64,000 nt of DNA from Ceratodon purpureus. Taxonomy: Eukaryota > Streptophyta > Bryopsida > Pseudoditrichales > Ditrichaceae. The notes beneath the pieces were generated by a model. That model had not been told where the DNA came from. It did not search any database and saw only the letters and a program-made list of their open reading frames with translations. Shown here in pieces: positions 11,659 to 20,518 of this stretch; within the stretch, counting starts at the first letter, position 1; every line of letters begins with the position of its first letter. Location: positions 97,428,861 to 97,492,860 of the forward strand of contig CM026426.1 in NCBI GenBank assembly GCA_014871385.1. The letters are read 5' to 3'. Position numbers and translations under genes: made by a program.

Positions 11659-12310
11659 GGGAGATGGACAGGGAGAGGGAGAGTGACGAGTACAGATTGC
11701 GACGAAGAGGGACAGGTACACGGAGAGGATGTGACCACGCATGAGAGGGAGAGGGAGTGGTCCCGAGAGAGAGGGAGTGGTCCCGAGAGAGAGGGAGAGG
11801 GAGAGGGAGAGGGACAGGGAGTGACCGCGAGGGAGATGGAGAGGGAGAGACCGCGAGGGAGAGGGAGAGGGATAGGGACAGGGAGTGACCGCGCGGGAGA
11901 AGGAGAGGGAGAGGGACAAGGAGTGACCGCGCGGGAGAGGGAGTGACTGCGAGGGAGAGGGAGAGGGAGAGGGAGAGGGACAGGGAGTGACCGCGAGGGA
12001 GAGGGAGAGACCGCGAGGCAGAGGGAGAGGGACAGGGATAGGGAGTGACCGCGAGGGAGAGGGAGAGGGAGAGGGACAGGGAGTGACCGCGAGGGAGAGG
12101 GAGAGGGAGAGGGACAGGTAGTGACCGCGCGGGAGAGGGAGTGACCACGAGGGAGAGGGAGTGACCGCGAGGGAGAGGGAGAGGGACAAGCAGAGGGACA
12201 GGGAGTGACCGCGAGGGAGAGGGAGAGGGAGTGGCTGCGAGGGAGAGGGACAGGGGTAGGGAGTCGCGTCGGGACAGGCGAGGGGGGGGGGTAGGGAGGG
12301 AGGGTGGGTG
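11659..12310. repeat. GA-rich satellite (GAGGGA-type)
   Basis: About 650 bp of imperfect GAGGGA and GGGACAGGGAGTGACCGC units. Long open frames on both strands here, including a Ser/Leu/Pro-rich frame of 375 codons on the minus strand, are by-products of the repeat. Confidence 0.9.
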
Positions 12311-12540
12311 GTCTTCCAAAAAAAAAGTGTATCTCGGAACTCTTTTAGACCCAGGAAGGGGGGGCCTGCCGAATCCTACAGAGAGTACTATGTGGCGGAA
12401 GGGTTCCTTGGGAGCCCGCCCGCTCGGAAGCTTGTGAATTCCAAGGGGACTCCTTGTCCCCCGTCGCGGCGGAACTCCCTGTCCCTGCTCGCGGCGGGGC
12501 TCTTTGTCTCGCGTCGCGGCGAGAGTCCGGGCTCGCGGTT

Positions 12541-12692
12541 GGGAAGTCGGGAATCTGGAGTCGGGAGATAGGAGTCGGGAGTCGGGTCTTGGGTCTTCGG
12601 TCTCGAGACTTGGGACTCGGGACTCAGGACTTGGGACTTGGGACTCAGGTCTCGGGACTCGGGTCTCGGGACTCGGGACTCGAGACTCGTTT
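12541..12692. repeat. Degenerate GGGACTC/GGGTCTC heptamer repeat
   Basis: About 20 loosely repeated heptamers of the form GGGACTC, GGGTCTC or GGAGTCG follow the GA-rich satellite. They end abruptly at A-rich DNA. Confidence 0.8.
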
Positions 12693-13016
12693 AAATTACA
12701 GAACCAAAGCAAAAATAAAAATAAAAAATAAAATAAAAACATTAATCAAATATCGTAATAAAGGGAAAGAAAAGGAAATCAAAATCAATAAATTAAAGAT
12801 GAAAATGATCAATAAATTAAAGATTAAAAACATAACAACTTTAAGGTTGTCATTATAACTCGCGTTTATAGTACTTACAAAATGGTACACGGTTTACAAA
12901 AACCTCTACACAAGGGCGTTGAACCTGCCAAAGAGGCGCCACTCCACTGAGCAACACGGTACCCCAATAATTTGCACACATTCTTAGCCAATTTCTAGGC
13001 TACCATCTACAAATGT
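12693..13016. other. AT-rich spacer, no gene seen
   Basis: A/T-rich stretch with runs of AAAATAAAA between the heptamer repeat and the 3' end of the small minus-strand gene. No motif is recognised. Confidence 0.4.
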
Positions 13017-13370
13017 CTAGGCTACACCATCCTCAACTACATCCGCTTTGTTTTCCGGGGCAATGATCTCCTCTACACCCGTTGCATCTTCCTCCAACTT
13101 CCGTCGATAAGCCTGTGCCGCCTCCTGATCTTCGAAGTCCAACCAATGGAGATGAAAATTGGAATCATACTCTTCAGCATCATCCATCTGCATGTGAACA
13201 GTCTCTCCTTCATATTCAAAAATGGTGAGAATGAGGGTATCTCCCCTACGTCCATAAGGCATCCATTGACCTCCAAAGAAATTTCCCTCCTCCCGCGGCA
13301 CCTCCCCCTTTGGCACCTCCACCTTGGGCATCTCCACCTTTCGAACCTCCACCTTCGACACCTCCACCAT
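13017..13370 (-). CDS. Small hypothetical protein, 117 aa
   Basis: I chose the ATG at 13370 because it is the first ATG downstream of the minus-strand TATA box at 13642-13650; the frame stays open further upstream without an ATG. The protein begins with a short Val/Glu/Lys repeat (VEVSKVEVRKVEMPKVEVPK). It continues into a compact, acidic, folded-looking region (GRRGDTLILTIFEYEGETV; HLHWLDFEDQEAAQAYRRKL). No known family is recognised. The leader is a long polypyrimidine stretch, as in plant 5' UTRs. The gene is divergent from the small gene at 14505, with the palindrome array between them. Intact, but short enough that chance cannot be excluded. Confidence 0.45.
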   Translation of the reverse strand: MVEVSKVEVRKVEMPKVEVPKGEVPREEGNFFGGQWMPYGRRGDTLILTIFEYEGETVHMQMDDAEEYDSNFHLHWLDFEDQEAAQAYRRKLEEDATGVEEIIAPENKADVVEDGVA

Positions 13371-13641
13371 GGATCCTCCAGAACTGGATTCTCCCTTTCC
13401 CCTCTTCTTGCCAATTGCCTTCGAGCACTGCCCCTTGGAAGCCAACTTCGCCACCTTGCGAACAATCTTTCCAAAGAGAAAAAAGGAGGGAGAGGAGAGG
13501 AGAGAGGAAGAGAAGATAGAAGGAGAAGAGAGGAGAAGACAACAAGAGGAGAGAGGAGTCCGATTGGAGAGGAGAGAGTGAGAGAGAGAGTGAGAGAGAG
13601 AAGTGAGGAGAGAAGTGTGAGTGGTGAGGGCGAGAGGGACC

Positions 13642-13650
13642 CCTTATATG
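13642..13650 (-). promoter_or_regulatory. TATA box for the minus-strand small gene
   Basis: The minus strand reads CATATAAGG. A pyrimidine-rich leader without ATG runs from here to the ATG at 13370. Confidence 0.45.
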
Positions 13651-13899
13651 GGCCCCACCGAGCCCTCACGGCCGCCTCCTCTTTCTAGGGCAGGGAGGCG
13701 GCTCCCTCCCAACCCTGGGAGAAGCCCTCCCTCCTTAGGGTTGGGAAGGTCGCTCCTTCCCAATCACGAGGAAGGGAGCCTCTTCCCAGGGTTGGAAGGG
13801 CGCCACCCTTCCAACCCTCAAGGGAGGAGAAGATGCCGTCGCCTTCCTTAGGCGGCGGCCACCAATTGGGGGCGGTGGCCACCCAAAGGCGGCGGCCTC

Positions 13900-14275
13900 G
13901 CCCTAAGGGCTCTCGCTACCGAGAGCCCCCATGGTGATGGGGCTCTCGGTATCGAGGGTCTCTAGTAGGGACTCTCGGTACCGAGAGCCCTATCACCATG
14001 GGGGCTCTTGGTACCGAGGGGCCCCTTTGATCATAGGGCTCTCAGTGCCGAGAGCCCTATGGCCGGGAGGGTTACCCGATACCGAGAGCCCCTTCATAGG
14101 GGCTCTCAGTACCGAGGGTCCCTCCCGGCAATAGGGCTCTCGGTGCCGAGAGCCCTATGGCCGCAAGGGGCCCTTAGTACCGAGAGCCCCTATGAAGGGC
14201 TCTCGGTCACAGGTGCCCCTAGCCGCCATAGGGCTCTCGGCACCGAGAGCCCTCTTCAATGGGGTTCATGGGCAT
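13900..14275. repeat. Array of GGGCTCTCGGTACCGAGAGCCC-type palindromes
   Basis: About eleven perfect or near-perfect copies of a palindrome built on CTCTCGGTACCGAGAG are spaced about 30-35 bp apart. Arms are intact in some copies (about 13971, 14040, 14135, 14233) and half-decayed in others. The array sits between two divergent TATA boxes and shares its core with the intronic array at 8.2-8.7 kb. A looser inverted-repeat region of CCCTCC/GGGAGG words lies just to its left (13685-13870). Confidence 0.85.
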
Positions 14276-14368
14276 AGCCCTTGATGAAGGGGGCCACCGG
14301 GCCCTTTCTAAGTAGGGCGCCCTTGCGGCGCCCCCTTTCTGACCTAACCCAGGTTGAGAAGGGCACCC

Positions 14369-14376
14369 TTTATAAG
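14369..14376 (+). promoter_or_regulatory. TATA box for the plus-strand small gene
   Basis: TTTATAAG about 130 bp before the ATG at 14505, with a C/T-rich leader in between. Confidence 0.45.
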
Positions 14377-14504
14377 TGCGCCCCTCCTCCCCGTCTTCTT
14401 ACAATCTTTCCTTCCTACCTTCACATACTCTCTCCTTTCTATGCTCTCCCCTCCTCTCATTCCTCTCCCTCTTTGCTTCTCTTTCAGTTTTTTCGAACTT
14501 CAGG

Positions 14505-14774
14505 ATGGCGCGGCCGCAGTCGGAGGTGGAGATGAAGAGCTTCTTTGGGGACGTGCGTTTTATCGGAGTCATTCTAGAGATTGAGGCTGAGGTGGAGGAG
14601 TACTCTCGGATTCTGAGGGAGAACATCGTGTACTTCAAGGACCTCACTGCAATTTGGAACTATGAGGCAGGCGTTGCGTTTTCTCAACTTGTCGACATCT
14701 GGAAGTACACCTGGGAGCCGCCATTCGCAGAGCTAACCCGTATACGGGGTTCTTCTAGAATTAGCTTGGCCTAG
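14505..14774 (+). CDS. Small hypothetical protein, 89 aa
   Basis: The frame runs from ATG 14505 to TAG 14774. The protein is helical and mixed-charge (EIEAEVEEYSRILRENIVYF; SQLVDIWKYTWEPPFAELTR), without a recognised domain. An earlier ATG at about 14440 opens a different, overlapping frame. The start is therefore uncertain unless the leader is spliced; a CTTTCAG lies at 14481-14487. TATA box and leader resemble those of the divergent partner at 13370, and both flank the palindrome array, which suggests a shared bidirectional control region. Confidence 0.4.
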   Translation: MARPQSEVEMKSFFGDVRFIGVILEIEAEVEEYSRILRENIVYFKDLTAIWNYEAGVAFSQLVDIWKYTWEPPFAELTRIRGSSRISLA

Positions 14775-15661
14775 CTTTGGTGTAGCTAGTAATTGAAGAG
14801 CAAATTTTTCCTAATTGTGCTAGCGCCGGTCGGCCAATATTATGTACAATTTTTATCATCGATTAATGGAGAAGCACAATTGAACAAGATGAAACGCATG
14901 CGGCTTCATTGTTCTGGATCCGCAAGTTTCTTAGCTAATGTTGGAGTATGTGGTGTGTCCATTGCATTTTGTTTTCAGGTTTCAAGCATAATTGGAAGTT
15001 ACTTTTCGTGTTGATTTTGGTGGATGAAAGATGTGCAAGCTGGATCAAAGATATGGAAGGATACTGGAGTATTGATTGCCCCAAAATGAACGGATTGCAC
15101 TGTAGAGACCTACGATAAATGTCCATCTTCTACCTCAACAGCGAAATTATCACAGCAATGAATCTGAAGCGGACGATGACGAAGGATATGAAGGAGATGT
15201 CCAAACTTCCGTTCTTGTGTTGACTGCCAATTTTTATATCGGCTGAGTTGAAGGTGTTCCTCGTTCAAGTAAAGAGCTTCCTCTAGATTCTACATGCTTC
15301 CCAATTCCATGATTGAAGGTCAAGACACCATGCAAGGTATTTTGCTCCTATTTCAAATCAGATGTCCATACAATCCCTAAACCATGATGTCATGATGACG
15401 TCAGCCCTAATTTTGTACCAGAAAGAGAGGATATCTGCACATGAGACATCTTTTTTTATACGGATATGTTCACAACACCCCAAACCTAGGGTGACATCTC
15501 TTGAAAAATGTTTCAAAATATGAGCTTAAAATGCGCAGTCTAAGGCGACACTAAACCCTAAACTGGTCCTAAAATTTCCAATTTATCGCTAACCGGTTTC
15601 TACTCTCCGCTCTCCGCTCTCCACTCACATACGACTTTTCCCCGATACTGGAGCACTTTAC
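14775..15661. other. No gene seen
   Basis: Mixed-composition DNA with only short open frames and no recognised motif. Confidence 0.4.
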
Positions 15662-15913
15662 ATGTACAAAAATACCACCGATTCAGTGGTATTCCTTAAG
15701 TTTAGAGTTCCAGATCACGATGAGGATGACTTCGAATTGCAAGGATGTGTCCGACCGGGTGTTGGATTAATCGTTATACAAGTACTCTGTGATGATCAGC
15801 TCTACAGTGAGTTCTTACTCGACAGTTTCACATTCAGAATCGTGTTCGAGATAAAAAGGAAGGAACCATACAGATGGAGGTTGCATGCAAGAGTCTTTCA
15901 CGCATTGCCCTGA
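15662..15913 (+). CDS. Hypothetical ORF, 83 aa
   Basis: ATG 15662 to TGA 15913. The sequence looks like part of a beta-rich domain (DSVVFLKFRVPDHDEDDFEL; TFRIVFEIKRKEPYRWRL). It is acidic at the start and basic at the end. No family is recognised, and there is no clear promoter within 150 bp apart from a repeated CTCTCCGCTCT. It may be a fragment of a larger transposon gene. Confidence 0.25.
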   Translation: MYKNTTDSVVFLKFRVPDHDEDDFELQGCVRPGVGLIVIQVLCDDQLYSEFLLDSFTFRIVFEIKRKEPYRWRLHARVFHALP

Positions 15914-16878
15914 TTAGAACACCAGTATCGTACATGGAGAGGATACACAACATATGCAAAAATTAATAAGGGGTAACGCTAGCACATGACAGCCGTCAGA
16001 GCGAGAATTCCATAACGCAACGCGGACTCCATATCATGACAATGAATGATCCAGGATTTAATGCACGCCGCCAACTCCATTCAACGAGAATCTGACAAAA
16101 TTGGAACTTTATTGGACGTTGCCAGAGCATTGTTCTATACATAGTAAAAAGGGACATAAACCGATTGTAACAACATGTCTAGCAAAGGTTCGTGCAGGAT
16201 TAGAAAAGCCAAGTAATCCAACCTAGGATCATTTTTCGTAAATCGAAAAGAGGAATTGCAAAAAAGGGAACTGTAAGACATAAGTTACGGGGAAGAAAAG
16301 TTCTCAGAATCAAGCTTAAAAACTGCAAAGCTCATTATGCACCGTAGCTCCAGCGGACCCTCAGAAGAGGCGGATTCAAAGCAAGTTGCATTGCATCGCT
16401 GGCGGATTCATACTTCAACAAAATTGTTCGTTCGAATGGAGGTCCACCCCTTCCATTGCGCGGACACCCGCTCCATTCTAATAAGCCCATAACTTGTTCC
16501 TCTTCTGCGGCTCCGTAGTGTCCACTTCCAAATGGATTAATAGGTACACGTACAATCCGGCTCCAACACAAGATCCACGAAATCGGTATGGGTTCTCTGG
16601 TCGCGAGTGACGCGCCGGGGCATCGTGGAAACGCGAAAAGCAGGAAATGGAAGAGGGAAACCTTTGTAATCGCGACTAAGCCGCCGTTCCCGACTTCTGC
16701 GATGCCGTGCGACTCGGCCACCTTTGGAGAGGGTCCGTGTAGATATGCCCGGTCGGATTGGAGCGGGGATGTCCGTGTCGCGATGCGCGCTTGTGGGTGA
16801 TCCGGTCTGCGAGTTCGTGGGAGTTCGGCTCTGCGCGTGAGCCGAGACGTATGCAGTTTGATCTCCGGAGTTCGCAGC
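15914..16878. other. No clear gene; low-confidence open frames only
   Basis: Two overlapping minus-strand frames (16335-16721 and 16676-16966) are open but show no domain or family resemblance. GC content rises toward the right, where transposon-like DNA begins. Confidence 0.3.
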
Positions 16879-17151
16879 TCAGGCTGCGAGTAAACTCCGT
16901 CGCACCCACGTGTAGTTCAACACATTGTTGACGTTGGTGAACTGCTCCTGCATAATGGGCGTCCACTGAAAATCACGAGAAGTATTCAACAAAGACCTCA
17001 CAATATCCTGGTGATCTAGTAAATACCGGAAATCTCGAATCTCGTGCATCACGCGGGTTACAAGCAGCCACTGCAAAACATCCGTGGCGGACTCAGGGTG
17101 CGAGGAGGACTGTGTCGGACTAGGCATTCTAAACGAGGAGCTCCCGGCCAT
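16879..17151 (-). CDS. Hypothetical ORF, 90 aa, probable transposon fragment
   Basis: ATG 17151 is the first on this strand. The protein starts Ser/Pro-rich (MAGSSSFRMPSPTQ) and continues helical (VMHEIRDFRYLLDHQDIVRS; QEQFTNVNNVLNYTW). It could be the first exon of a DNA-transposon gene, because a GTCCG-rich cluster like those around the hAT element lies just upstream (17480-17660). The family is not identified. Confidence 0.3.
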   Translation of the reverse strand: MAGSSSFRMPSPTQSSSHPESATDVLQWLLVTRVMHEIRDFRYLLDHQDIVRSLLNTSRDFQWTPIMQEQFTNVNNVLNYTWVRRSLLAA

Positions 17152-17479
17152 GCTACGAGACGATGCGGAAATCAGGTGAGTCAAGTCGGAGTCTCAAATG
17201 ACAGTCTCAAAAATACGCACCCTGTTCATTCGAAAACGAGAGTCTCAAGAATAACCAAAAATACTATACGCATATCGTGGAAGAGCCTAGGTAATCTACC
17301 GTGTAGACAGTAGAGTGCCGTTGTAGAAGAATGAGTGAATAATGACTGAACAATGCATTTGACATGATATCCGAGAGCAGGGAAAGAGTGACAATGATTG
17401 AGATTAACCATGTTAATCATAAGTACTGATGTTTTGTTGGGAGTGGACACATATTAGTGCATGGCTTAAAGAAGAACGT

Positions 17480-17660
17480 CCACTCAAATCCGACATTGCA
17501 ATCCGTCGTCCGACCTTCGTATCCGCGCTCTCCACATCCCGTCCGCTTGAACCCGAGTGCATTCAGATCCGATGACAGCACGCTCCCGACTTGTCCGACC
17601 CACTGTCCGCGTGTTATTCCCACTGATGACCGCAGCTTCCGATGGCTCAATCGCTCCGAT
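17480..17660. repeat. GTCCG/CGGAC-rich cluster 1
   Basis: About six GTCCG or ATCCG words, most as GTCCGA, GTCCGC or CCCGTCCG, in 180 bp. The same word is dense on both sides of the hAT gene. Short dispersed words of this kind are typical of hAT subterminal transposase-binding sites. Confidence 0.4.
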
Positions 17661-17828
17661 TCTCCGATCACAAGGATTGTCACAGACCACGCGGCCAAGA
17701 ATAAACAAAAACATGAAATTCATGGAGAAAAGAAAACGCTATGAATGAAGAAGGATGAATAGACGTTTAATAGGAAAAAAAAATTAAGGAAAGGTTATAG
17801 AGAAATTATGAAATAATGATTAAATAAG

Positions 17829-17965
17829 GATGATATAGAAACAAATTCGTGAATGATAAAGGAAAGAGGTGGGAGTACAGAAGAGAGTACTGAGAGTTAA
17901 ATAAAATGTTAAAAAGGATAAATACAGAGTGATTACTAACGGGAATATTGGAACGGTATTAAAAA
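17829..17965 (+). repeat. Dispersed AT-rich repeat, copy 1
   Basis: Begins GATGATATAG and shares words such as TCGTGAA.GATAAA and AGTTAAATAA in the same order with 19077-19215. About 140 bp, clearly diverged. Confidence 0.55.
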
Positions 17966-19076
17966 TAAAATTAACTGATTCAAGTAATGATGTTTGGATA
18001 GAAGCTGGTAATTTAAAGACAGTATGGTTTAGCACGATACCAGCGCTTTTGATTTCAATATTTCAAGTAAAGATCGGTCGGTCGATTCAGTACTGCTCTA
18101 ATTGGAACTGCTCTCAGAACTCCTGTGTTGCTTGGCTTGAAACTCTACTCAAGATTTAGAATCCGCGTGCACATACTTTCCTGAATTTGATCAAGAAACA
18201 AGTGAATTTTCCTCGCTACTACTCTCCAAAACCCTCTTTTTGGAATCAAACTATCCACTGTCCATTGAACATATACATCTAACTGGAAAGGAAAACCACA
18301 TTTCAGGTGCGTGTATCATCTGCAAAGCATCATGGTAGTTAATGAGGCAGGATTTAGATGGATTCTAAAGAAGTGGAGGTCGAGGATGGTATGAGAGTGT
18401 CTGAATGAGTCATAGTCCTGTTAATGTCCATGTCCATCGCGGAGCAAGGAATCTTAACTAAGAAGTCTACTATTAAGGTGGTTGTTGCACACCTGAATGG
18501 TTTTTCAAATAATTCAAAATGGTATCCTAATTACGTAGGCCCTTACCATTTCTATCTACAATCACAATGTCAATTCTGCCTTAGAATGGAGAAAATTGGA
18601 AGCATTAAACTTCAGTACTAGTAAAGCTCATTTCAAAAATAAACATTTAATAGGTTAGTATAAGTTCGTCATAACGTGCGTCATTTAGGCGCTCATTGAT
18701 CTCAATGTTTACCCTAAACCAACGTAATCTTATTAGAACATGGATTAAAAGTATTTAAAAAAGCGGGTAGTCGTTAGTAAAAAATATTAAAACTTAAATA
18801 TAATGTCATATCGCAAAACTATATAAATAGACAGAAGATGTATTTTGGTAGAAAATCCACAAGACTGTAGTTTGTGGTACGACAAGGATTGTTGATTACA
18901 TATAGTATAAAAATAACATGCCACACCGTTAGTCCGTCTACCACATGGCTGATTTGAACGGAATCATTTGTAAAATCATTCTGGGAAGTTTGAATTGACA
19001 TGTTCATTTAAAGATAAAATGATGTTGATATAGATTTTATTTAAAAAAGTTTTATTTTAAATAATATTATTTTAAA
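17966..19076. other. AT-rich, no gene seen
   Basis: Short open frames only. No recognised motif. Confidence 0.4.
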
Positions 19077-19215
19077 GATGATATAGATAAAAACTCGTGA
19101 AAGATAAAAGAAATAAGCGAAAGCACATAAAAGAATACAAACAGTTAAATAAGATACAATGAATAACTAAAAAAATGGTTATTCATAGCAGGATCGAAAT
19201 AATAGTAAAAATAAG
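19077..19215 (+). repeat. Dispersed AT-rich repeat, copy 2
   Basis: Same repeat as 17829-17965, in direct orientation about 1.25 kb away. Confidence 0.55.
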
Positions 19216-19769
19216 ATAAAATGGTGGATATGAATAATGGTATGGCATACGAGTGAAAGTAAACTGATACAATAATGGAGATGACAAGACACGGTAACAA
19301 TGAGGATAATGGGATTTGGGTTTAGAGAGCACGTACACTTGGAAAAAATAAGATAAGAGAGCATAAATTTATATTCATTACCATATGCATATGTTTGTTA
19401 TATGAAAATGATTACTATACTCATGTGTTCGTTGCATAAACGAACATTTAAAAAATTAATTAAAAATATATCCTCCAAGTTTTGAGATTTTATAGGAATC
19501 TTGGAATGTAAATGCTGAAATTAGTAATTGATTGACACATGCTTTAGTAACTTGTTATTTGTGCTTTTAAAAAACGGATGCAAAAAAATTCCGATGTTTT
19601 CCTAATTCCATTTGTTTTTTATAATACAGATCCTCACTAGGTTTATAAATCACGTACAATTACATCCAGATATGAAATACTATACAAAATGGGACTTCCC
19701 ACGATGCATGCTCTACGAACGAATGATATTTTTATTATTCGGAACAAGATAAAATAGACAAAATTGAGG

Positions 19770-20260
19770 GACGGACCGCGGAGGGTGCCATCTAATACGC
19801 ACGGAAGGGAATTGAACTGTACACAAATGGGGAAGAAGATTACAATGCACCCCGTCCGACCTGCAGCGGACATCCGGCAATGGCGCCGGACAAGTAGCCC
19901 TCCGAGATCATCCAATTACTCTAGGCAACGGACAGTGAGTGGGATAGTGCCATATCCGGGGAAGCCAAGAGTGCATGTCCAACACAGAAGTGTGGATGGC
20001 GCGAGGAGAGTGCGAGGAGGGGGAGTGGGAGTGGGAGAAGTTTCCAGAGCTGCGGGACGGGAGGGGCAAGACACAGAACTCTAAAGGGAACATGGCGGAC
20101 GAGGTCGGAGAACCACCAAACGGGGGTATTAATCGTGGGCGGGCAGAGGTCCCACATCTGTCGCGGAGCAGACCGATTCAAGCGCGGACGGGTCCCGAGG
20201 TTGTTGGACACGGCTCGGATAAGTACGGAATGGAGGTCTCTTCATCTCGTGGTATAAAGA
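19770..20260. repeat. GTCCG/CGGAC-rich cluster 2, beside the 3' end of the hAT gene
   Basis: About seven CGGAC or GTCCG words in 490 bp. Together with cluster 3 it brackets the transposase gene, as expected for subterminal binding sites. A TATA-like GGTATAAAG lies at about 20249. Confidence 0.45.
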
Positions 20261-20518
20261 CAAGGCGAGCGTTCACTCTTAGATCCGCACAGTTGGGTCG
20301 TTGACTTCGTCGCAACGCCGGTCCTCCTCGGATTCATCTGTGCTCAAGTCGTCATCAGACCGCGGACTTCTAGTGCTTAGACGCAACTCATCGTCTCTGG
20401 TGATAACTAGCTTCTTCGTTGGACGGGATCCTTCGGGGTCGCGTATTCCATTTTCATCGAGCTCTGGTCAACCTTCGGAGTTGTCAGGTTCGTACGGGGC
20501 GAAGCGCGACGCAATCCC

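Noticed and set aside
1141-11700. Terminal inverted repeats of MULE copy A
   Set aside because: I compared the sequence left of 1393 with the complement of the sequence right of 11529 and saw no convincing match. The ends remain undefined.
11615-12742. Minus-strand 375-codon Ser/Leu/Pro-rich open frame
   Set aside because: It is a by-product of the GA-rich satellite. All frames are open, and there is no promoter or domain.
16335-16966. Two overlapping minus-strand open frames as genes
   Set aside because: Codon use and composition look random. There is no domain, promoter or splice partner.
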